A DNA stretch of 64,000 nt from Apiospora phragmitis (taxonomy: Eukaryota; Ascomycota; Sordariomycetes; Amphisphaeriales; Apiosporaceae), in the NCBI GenBank assembly GCA_038363925.1, contig JAQQWL010000009.1, forward strand, positions 2,790,001-2,854,000. Reading direction: 5' to 3'. Every line of letters begins with the position of its first letter. Positions within the stretch are counted from its first letter, which is position 1. Both the position numbers and the translations under genes were made by a program. The notes under the pieces were generated by a model that saw only the letters and a list, made by a program, of their open reading frames with translations, searched no databases and was not told the DNA's origin. Of the stretch, positions 56,901 to 64,000 are shown piece by piece.

Positions 56901-58411
56901 ATGGCGGAAACCCGAGGACCGCAGATTTCGGCTAACGCGTGGGCCTTTGTGGTGCTGTCCAGCATCGCAACCCTACTGCGGATATACTGTCGTGGCTGGG
57001 TCATCAAGTCGTTTGGGCTCGATGACTGGCTTGCTGTCGCGGCGCAGGTACGTCTTCCCTACAGGTCCATCCTTCTTCCACCAAAGCCAGATACTCATGC
57101 TGCATGCATAACAGATCCTCTTCCTCGTATTCAGCTCGTATGAGATCACCGGTGTCACGTATGGCACTGGGCACCACTTTGCCGATATACCTACGGAGAG
57201 CTTCAGCAAGGCCATGCAGGTGAGAATTCCGACCCTGCAATAGAAGAAATCCCCTGCACGCATGAACTGTACGTACTGACTTGTTGTGATCTGCAGATGT
57301 GGTGGACATGCGAACCAACGTACGTGCTCACCAACATGGCCATCAAGGCCAGCATTGCCATCTTCTTGAGCCGTATCTGCATCGAGAAATTCCACAAGAT
57401 CATCATTTGGTCCATCCTTGCCTTGACCGAGGTCTACAGCCTGTTTTTCTTCCTGCTTTTCGTGCTCCAGTGCCGGCCCACCGCGCTGTTCTGGCTGCGC
57501 TATACCCTCGAACCGCCGGCCGGCATGTGCCTGGATGCGACTATTGTAGCCAAGAGCTTCTACGGCTACTCAGCCATCAGCTGTCTGACCGACTGGACGT
57601 ACAGTTTGCTTCCCATCATGTTGGTGTGGAATCTGCAGATGAACATGAGGATGAAGATCTCCGTCGTCCTCTTGCTGGCCGCCGGTGTGATGTAGGTCCT
57701 CCCATTAGGTCCTCCCATTAGGTCCTCTCATTATTACTCACCCCTTTTTAATTTCTCTTACTTCTTACATCGCCCAATGCCCCCTCTCATTTGTCATACT
57801 GCTTAATGGGGTACTAACACAATCTTTTTCTGCTGTTTAGTGCTTCTAGTGCCACCATTGTGCGTTTCCCATACCTCTACTCCCTGACGGACGTCGACGA
57901 CTTCCTCTACTCCACCTCGGACGTGGCCATCTGGTCGACCGTCGAGACCGGCATCGCCATCACCACGGCGGGCCTCGCGACGCTGCGGCCGCTGTTCCGG
58001 AGTGTCTTCGGGCTGGGCTCCTCGGCCCCGGGGGCCGGCACCTCAGCGCAGCAGCAGGGCTACCTCAAGACCAACAGCCAGAGCCGCCGGACCAACCGGA
58101 CCGGCGGCGGCGGCGGCACCCGCAGCAACAACGACGACCACGACGGCGGCGCGTTCGACCTGTACGAGCGCCCCGTCCCCAGCAGCAAGATGGGCGTCAC
58201 CACCTTCGTCAACTACGGCAGGGAGGACCCGGAGAAGGGCACCACCTTCGACGGGAAGTCGGTCGCGTCGAGCTCCGTCCACGAGCGGGACGACTGGGAC
58301 GGCAGCAGCCAGGCCGACCTCGCGCAAAAGCGCCACCAGCCGGAACGGTCGGGGTGGAACATCACCGTCAAGAAGTCCATTATCCAGACTAGGAATGATG
58401 ACGGCTCCTAG
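56901..58411 (+). CDS. fungal rhodopsin-like 7TM protein, second copy
   Basis: Exons 56901-57047, 57115-57219, 57297-57691 and 57841-58411 give 405 residues. Family text: TLLRIYCRGWVIKSFGLDDWLAVAAQ-ILFLVF, TGVTYGTGHHFADIP, MAIKASIAIFLSRICIEKFHK, QCRPTALFW, CLTDWTYSLLPIMLVWNLQMNMRMKISV, and WSTVETGIAITTAGLATLRPL. These are standard for the Pezizomycotina rhodopsin-domain family. The cytosolic tail is long, Gly/Ser/Asn-rich, and ends NITVKKSIIQTRNDDGS. It is only distantly similar to the copy at 31.6 kb and has a different exon layout. Intron 3 carries a 13-bp repeat. The ATG at 56901 is the first in frame; the frame is open upstream without an ATG. Confidence 0.88.
57693..57731 (+). repeat. 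13-bp tandem repeat starting at a splice donor
   Basis: Three units TAGGTCCTCCCAT (last with one change) beginning one base inside the donor GT of intron 3 of the rhodopsin-like gene. The second and third units carry TTAGGT, a near-copy of the donor sequence. Confidence 0.85.
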
Positions 58412-59206
58412 ATAGGAGAGACGTCGCCAACTAGTTAATGGCTGCACGTCGGTAAAAATCGAATGTGCTGCCGCTCCATCGCCGGCCCTGATACGGGGTC
58501 CGGTTCTATATACCTGTAACCAAACTAATAATGAAAGAAACCCTTAACCAAGCACCGAAACATAGTTTGACTTTCTACTGTGAAACTTGACCTTTTTAGG
58601 TGCTAAGAACAGTACAACAGGTCAATAGGTGCCTAGCCCTAGTAACTCTTGTAAAAGCAGCTTTGAGGTCTACTACGCCTTGCCTCCTGTAAATGATCTG
58701 AATATCTACTTAAGGTCCTGTAGGCAAGTCTGGCATCAGGATGTTATCGAAGGTCTCCTTTTTGCCGGCGACAGCCGATTCGCCCAACGCGGTGCGGCGT
58801 TTCTTACGCGAAGATAAAACCACCGTCTTGGCGCTTCTCGGCATGCGTCATTGTGGTGAGCGGCCGCTGCGCCGTAGACCCGTGCTGACCTCCCCAAGTT
58901 GATTGATCGGCGTTTTGGAGAAAGACAATTAATCTCGCTTCCCTTGCTGCCTCCCAGAACTTTGTGGATGCCAGATTAATCAATGGCTCCGCCAGCTGGC
59001 TACGCACAGAGCCACGAAAAGCTGCCAACCCCCATGAGTCGCTCTACATAATCACAACACGACTCCTGCATCACGGATAATCACTTGTTACAGCCCGACA
59101 CCGCTGTTGGGGTCTAGTACGCCCCTGCCTGACATCCTTCCTCAATCCACAGAAGGAACCAACCAACCCCCTTTCTGGTGGCATCCGGGCAGCTCATCAA
59201 CCTACC
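58412..59206. other. intergenic, 0.8 kb
   Basis: No gene supported between the rhodopsin-like and Cys-rich genes. Confidence 0.5.
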
Positions 59207-59647
59207 ATGACGGGCGTGAGCACCTCGTGCAGCCCCGTCAATCTGGCCATCCTGGCGCTCCACGACGCGGACTACGCCTACATCCAGAGCGACGGGAACG
59301 CGGTCCACGTCCAGGCCATGACGGCGTGCTGCGCGCCCCAGCCGGCGCACCAGGACGGCTGCTACACGTGGTGCCGGCTGCCCGCGGGCGACGACATCGA
59401 CGCCCCGGAGTCGCAGCTGAGCTGGGAGAGGGGCTTCCAGTACTGCCTGAACTACCAGGGGCGCCTCGCGAGCGACGGCGGGGGACGCTTCCGCGCGCCT
59501 TGGGTCCGCGCGGTGCATAACAAGAGGGAGGAGAAGGCAGCCGTTTCTGCTGCTGCTGCTTCGCGACGACACATGGGGGAGGTGGGCGTGGTTAAGAGGG
59601 CGGCTACGTTCTTGGTGCTTGGGGTTCTGTCCTGGGCTTTCGCGTGA
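59207..59647 (+). CDS. small Cys-rich protein with hydrophobic C-terminus
   Basis: A single exon of 146 residues. Six cysteines cluster in the first 85 residues (SCSPVN, TACCAPQ, DGCYTWCRL, QYCLNYQ). A low-complexity Ala/Arg region follows, then a hydrophobic C-terminal tail (ATFLVLGVLSWAFA) ending at the stop, as in GPI-anchored or tail-anchored proteins. The N-terminus lacks a signal peptide, which would be unusual for a GPI protein, so a 5' exon may be missing. No family is named. Confidence 0.62.
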   Translation: MTGVSTSCSPVNLAILALHDADYAYIQSDGNAVHVQAMTACCAPQPAHQDGCYTWCRLPAGDDIDAPESQLSWERGFQYCLNYQGRLASDGGGRFRAPWVRAVHNKREEKAAVSAAAASRRHMGEVGVVKRAATFLVLGVLSWAFA

Positions 59648-60860
59648 ACTCCGGGTACTTAACAAGCCGTTTTACTTGGAAGAAGGAGCGATGTACATAT
59701 ACAGCTCTTTGTATATACAACACTATATGAAACAACACACGGACGCTTATTTTGAACACCTGGAGAGGATTTCGACGGCTTGGTACTGATGAGAATCATC
59801 GGATCTAGCGAACCCTTCGAGGGTTCCCTGAAGACTTGAACGCCAGTAAACTTCATATGTGACGGTTCGACTAAGGCGTTGTCGCCATTTTCCACGGTTA
59901 GTTGCAGACACGCAGTTCCGCTTTCGGAGTCGATTTAGAGCCGCGACACTTCCGGACCCGATCCTAAGAGTTTGGTCCGCAGCTTGTGGGCTGCATCGTC
60001 CAAGTAAACTTCATGTCACTAAAGGGGGTCTTCTAGGCAAAGACTAATGGCCGGGGCTTAGAAGGATGGTGATTGCCGCACTATAAGGGACTACGAACCC
60101 AAAGGCCCCATGGGCTAATCGGGGAGAACAACGATATTCCGTTCAACACCAGAGTTCTTTGGCGATGGACGACTCCTTCGAAAAGCCGTTGTCGGAGACT
60201 TAGGAAGCAGCCTTATAGTATCAACGAGTTCACTCTCCTGACCCATGCCAATCCGGCTCGTCCTACACGATAGACGTCACCCCGCAATCGTCGGATCTGC
60301 CAGGGCAATGGGTGTGGGGTTGTCGCGGACTCGGAGCCGAGAAGGACTGATTGAGAAGGCATGGCATGACAACCACCTCTTAATGAGCCTAGCAATAATA
60401 TTGACTTTGTATGCATGCGGGTTTATTATTATCATCAAGGGGGTTGGTTGTTTACTTTCTGCAAATGGCCCAATCAATTGGGATGGAGGGGGGGTTTCAT
60501 GTGAAAAAGGTTCCCTTGTCCGGCGCTGGCTGCCCCACCAACCGGGCCCTGCAGGAGCTTTAGCAGCTTATGGCCTTTTGTTGGCCACTAAAATTAGGCT
60601 GGTAAATGCTAAATGACACACGACACGTTGTTGGCCTTGCTGATGCAACCACTAACTGCCAACTCTATAGATCCCGGGGATCCGGGGTAGAAGCCTTGCC
60701 AGTGTCAACAACACAACGGCCCAAGCCACGTAAACAAGCATCCCTCATTTGGTTAAGATATACCTGCTTCTTCTTCGTCTTTCCTTCCTGAGCGACCCCA
60801 GCAGCTACGAGTTTTATTGGCCAAGACCAGTCAGTCAATCAGTCGCATGCCATCGCCATC
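59648..60860. other. intergenic, 1.2 kb
   Basis: No gene supported; short frames only. The right end is the SNARE promoter. Confidence 0.5.
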
Positions 60861-61980
60861 ATGGCTCGCCTCACACAAGCACCGATGACGCCACGCCGGA
60901 GCGTCTCCAACCCAGACTCCTTGACAGATCTGAATCGCCTGCTCGCGCGTCTGCAGCAGAATATCCTGCAAGCCAGCGCTGACCAAGAGCGACGCTTACG
61001 CACAAGCGAATACGAACGCAACAAAGTCGGAATCGTACGTACTGCCTCTCACGTTACAGCCCACCCACTGACACAGCGCGCAACGCTCTATAGAACCTCG
61101 AATATGCGCGAACGCTCCTCACCAAGGTCGAGCAGGATGCGTCCAGCGTCAAAGTCCACGCCCGCCGCCAGGACATACAAGCAGACCTGAACCGCAAACG
61201 AGAACTTTTCGAGCAGCTGGCAGAACGTCTGCGCGAGCTGGAGGACTTGAGCATAGACAGCGATGAGGAGAACGAGAGCGACGAGGAAAGCGAGGACCTG
61301 CTAGCCGGAATCATACATACGCCCGACGACAGCCCGAATCCGATACGGGCCGACGACGAGGACCGGGATGCATGGTTCGAGCAGGAAGAGGACGACGAGG
61401 CAGAAGTCACGGTTCTACACGTACCGCAAGCCACACCCTCGTCACAGACGAAGCCCATTGCAGCGGCTCAGCCGACCACAGTACCCGCGCCACGGATACC
61501 AGAACAAGCGGGCACCGCAACGTCGCAGACCGTGCGTACCCGTGGCAAAGGTGGTGTCGATACGCCAGCGGGAGCGGACACGGCCGACACCACGGCCCGC
61601 AACCAGCTCTTCGGCAACAAGCCGTCCGCGGCCACGACGGCGCTCTCGACGACGGCCACCACCGAGGCCCTCCTGGACCACCAGCGCGACGAGCAGGACA
61701 AGCTGACGGAGTCGCTGCTGGGCATGGCCTCGGCGCTCAAGAGCTCGTCGCGCGCCTTCGCCACCGCGCTCGAGGAGGAGAAGGACGTGCTCCATGCGGC
61801 CGGCACGGGGCTCGACAAGAACGAGCGCGGGCTCGAGGCCGCCGCGCGCCGCATGGGCACGCTGCGCAAGATGAGCGAGGGCGCGGCCTCATCGGCCGGT
61901 ACATCCTCATGGCCACCATTGCGGGCATGTGGGTGCTCGCGATCCTGATCGTGTTTGTGCTCCCGAAGTTACGCTTTTGA
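60861..61980 (+). CDS. Use1-type ER SNARE, one-base deletion
   Basis: Exons 60861-61034 and 61094-61980. The join KVGI-NLEYARTLLTKVEQDA is phase 0. A helical N-terminal domain is followed by an acidic stretch (DSDEENESDEESED), a linker, and a C-terminal SNARE-like region: RNQLFGNKPSAATTALSTTA, LLDHQRDEQDKLTESLLGMAS, then ALEEEKDVLHAAGTGLDKNE. After MSEG the annotated frame degenerates. Adding one G to the run 61879-61881 gives MSEGRGLIGRYILMATIAGMWVLAI followed by the tail anchor LIVFVLPKLRF and a stop, 353 residues in all. The family acts in Golgi-to-ER retrograde fusion and is essential in yeast, so I favour a sequence error over a true loss. Confidence 0.84.
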
Positions 61981-62400
61981 GGCAAAGAACGAATGGGAAA
62001 TGGGGTAAAATCTGTAACAGTTATCGAACACCACAGAGGGCGTTTGGACAGGAGGGGAACACGACTTGACGACGATACCTATATATATATTCATGTATGC
62101 ACAGCGTTCAATGCCACAATTTTGTAAAAAGAAAAAAACATCGCTCACGCTTGTCCCGATTTTCAGACACTTCCGATGTTAGTCTCAAGATACTAACTGA
62201 AATTGCATTATGAACTAAGTAAATTCAACGCAAACATGCGTGTAACACCCAGTAAGATGAGCTGATCCTGTCCCCGGCAATATCCCTCCTCTTCTCGAAA
62301 TACATTATCGTTGTAAAAGGTTGGAAAAGATCGCCCGCCATAAGCTCAACCTCGAGATCGTCCATCCACCAGATGATATTCCTAAGGTGTTCCAACACCT
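61981..62400. other. convergent intergenic, 0.4 kb
   Basis: Space between the SNARE and BRCT-WGR 3' ends. A TATATATATA stretch lies near 62085. No gene supported. Confidence 0.5.
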
Positions 62401-63751
62401 CTACAAGGATCCGTAACCCTCATCGTCAGCATCACTGCCATCGTTCACCGTGATGGTAATCACCGAGACGGTGCTGCTGGGATCATCTCCCATGTCAATG
62501 CCGCTATCGTCCGCATCCTCATAGGCGTTGGCGGTGACCGATCGTGCGACGATGGGCAGAGTAGTAGTGGTGGCGCTTGCGCTGCCACCGCCGGCATCGT
62601 CAGATCCTTCGCCGAGAATGGTGTTCATGTCAGGGACCTTGCCCTTGACCAAACCGATCGGCTTGCCACCCGCCTACGTTAATAGGTACATATTAGCATA
62701 TTGTTCTTTACGTCATCTCCTTCCTATACTCTCAACTTACCGGAATCTCGTAAACGAAACCACGGCCCGCGACATTGCCCTTACCCTTACCCTTACGGAA
62801 GGCGGTCACGCGCTCGTCCCAGTCGACGCCCGTCTGACGGGCGAAGAACTTCGTAAAGTCCTTAAAAGCGGTATCGAAAGGACCGCCGGCCGCGGGGCCC
62901 TCCATGCGGTCGTAGATGGCCTTGGCGCCCTTTTTCTTGTAGTAAACCCGTCCGACTTGGTACGTGTACGGCTTGGCGTTGGACTCGAAGAGCTAGTAGA
63001 GAGCAGAGTCGTCGGTGGTAAGTAGGTATGCTTTCTATATGGAGGGACAGATCTGGGTTCCGAGTTTACTCACCGTGACAGTGTGCCGTTCTCCGTCCTC
63101 CCGGCCCGTTAAGGTGATCTCGTAACGGAAGAACGTCTCGTCGGTATAGGCCTTAAACAGACCTATTTACATTGATTAGATACCGTCGGGGTTTAGTGGT
63201 GGAGAAACCTACCAGGGTGGACGTAGGTCTTAGCCAGCACCTCGTTCTGCGCCTCCTTCTTCTGCGCCCGGAGGCGCTTGTCCTTGGTCGACTCGGCGAT
63301 AGTGCGGCCGCCCTTTGCTAGCAGGTAGCCCTCGGTGGGCAGCTTGCGGCCCTTGATGAACGAGTCCTCGAGCCAGTCCAACGAGACGATAACAAGGCCC
63401 TTCTTACGCTTAAGCGCCGAGTTTACTGAAGCAGCATGGAGTTAGTAAACTGAGATGAGAAAAAAAGATACTTACCGGATAAGGGCAGCGGAGTTACTAC
63501 TGCTGCTGCTGACGCTGCTTCCTTACGATGTACTTACCTCGGGCGCTTCGCTTCTTGGGATCAAGGTCCTTGGAGGTAGCCAGCAGGTGCGTGACCTTGG
63601 GGTCCAGATCGAACGAGAAACTTCCGCCCCAGGCTTTGATCCAGCGCTGGATATCCGTGTCGGACCAGTCCTTCCGGCCCTCGTCGACGTTACCCGTCGT
63701 GGCAACCACGACGCCGCCGAAGATGGGTCTGGGGGGTGTGACCAGAGACAT
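62401..63751 (-). CDS. BRCT-WGR protein, PARP-like without a catalytic domain
   Basis: Five exons on the minus strand (63751-63538, 63425-63213, 63162-63074, 62992-62741, 62673-62401) give 346 residues. The N-terminal BRCT domain runs from PIFGGVVVATTGNVDEG through VTHLLATSKD to VIVSLDWLEDSF. Residues about 135-255 are a WGR domain: FFRYEITLTGREDG, YQVGRVYYKKKGAK, AFKDFTKFFARQTGVDWDER. Then come KGKGKGNVAGRGFVYEIP and a Ser/Thr/Asp-rich tail ending DADDEGYGSL. Fungal PARPs have BRCT-WGR-regulatory-catalytic order; here the protein stops after WGR. It may bind DNA breaks or the PARP itself. A nuclear role is inferred. Confidence 0.85.
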
Positions 63752-64000
63752 GTTGAGTGAGTGAGTGCTGGTGATGTTTATCTGTTGTGAGAGGGGAATA
63801 TTGTAAGTTGTGGAAGGGAAAGAAGAGAAAAGAAAGTGAATGGTCTCCCGGACCTAGACTGAGATGGTGTGATGGAGTTCAGACGGGTTGATGCTTGGGA
63901 CGGTTAGAAAGAAAGGCAGTGAAGATAAAATCCTGGATGCGGAATTTTTCGAGGATGAGAAAGGGCGAGAGATGACTGACAGATAAAGAAGGCAACTCAA
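63752..64000. other. promoter side of the BRCT-WGR gene
   Basis: About 250 bp of purine-rich leader/promoter sequence reaching the window edge. No other feature seen. Confidence 0.4.

Noticed and set aside
62780..62803. TTACCC repeats resembling telomere DNA
   Set aside because: Only three units, and they lie inside an exon of the BRCT-WGR gene encoding Lys-Gly repeats in frame.
1..64000. CRISPR arrays, riboswitches, bacterial-type operons
   Set aside because: No regularly spaced repeats; spliced eukaryotic genes throughout.

Overview
The window reads as a filamentous ascomycete chromosome, most likely a member of the Sordariomycetes. The genes are short-intron and mostly 150-1200 codons long. 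Introns are 50-110 nt with GTAAGT-like donors and CTAAY-like branch points. Gene types are typical of Pezizomycotina: Alt a 1/HRIP-like small secreted proteins, fungal rhodopsin-like 7TM proteins, a Zn2Cys6 regulator, secreted tyrosinase and a heme-thiolate peroxidase. A DNA transposon at 53.57-55.49 kb is wrecked by RIP-type C-to-T mutation. No species is claimed. All exon joins were worked out by hand from splice consensus plus preservation of frame, and the sums of exon lengths are divisible by three unless stated.

Layout. 0.7-1.3 kb: HRIP1-like secreted protein. 2.4-5.5 kb: decayed GH35 beta-galactosidase. 6.0-7.2 kb: proline iminopeptidase. 7.9-11.5 kb: HMG-CoA reductase with an upstream ORF in its leader. 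14.2-14.9 kb: nicotinamidase. 15.5-17.1 kb: probable nuclear protein with a CCHH-like module. 18.1-19.2 kb: unrecognised gene with one frameshift. 19.5-20.3 kb: aspzincin-like metalloprotease relic. 21.7-23.9 kb: sulfotransferase-like protein and hemerythrin-like protein, convergent. 25.1-28.2 kb: Ctr copper transporter and Zn2Cys6 factor, convergent. 28.3-29.3 kb: repeats. 29.4-30.8 kb: P450 pseudogene. 31.6-32.9 kb: rhodopsin-like 7TM protein. 33.5-34.3 kb: hypothetical acidic-tailed protein. 35.0-35.1 kb: tRNA-Glu(CTC). 37.4-38.7 kb: chloroperoxidase-type gene. 40.9-43.4 kb: two small secreted proteins. 43.9-44.8 kb: F-box-like protein. 45.1-46.2 kb: patch of gene and transposon relics. 46.4-48.7 kb: kinase-like and epoxide-hydrolase-like genes, each with one nonsense codon. 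50.5-51.7 kb: tyrosinase. 53.6-55.5 kb: Fot1/pogo-like element. 56.9-58.4 kb: second rhodopsin-like protein. 59.2-59.6 kb: Cys-rich protein. 60.9-62.0 kb: Use1-type SNARE. 62.4-63.8 kb: BRCT-WGR protein.

How the genes work together. I see no convincing biosynthetic cluster. HMG-CoA reductase, PIP, nicotinamidase and the SNARE are housekeeping. Most of the rest is accessory content typical of a plant- or litter-associated fungus (secreted proteins, plant-polymer and phenolic enzymes, membrane receptors).

The most striking property is lesions. At least eight genes are broken, and they fall into three classes. Some are deeply decayed (beta-galactosidase, P450). Some carry in-frame nonsense codons, several compatible with CpA-to-TpA change (metalloprotease, kinase-like). 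Some have a single indel in a homopolymer in an otherwise perfect gene (SNARE, peroxidase, the 18-kb gene), which may be assembly error. The most interesting single objects are the RIP-mutated element whose terminal repeats escaped mutation, the hidden aspzincin whose intron splits the HExxH motif, and the HMG-CoA reductase upstream ORF whose stop overlaps the main start codon.
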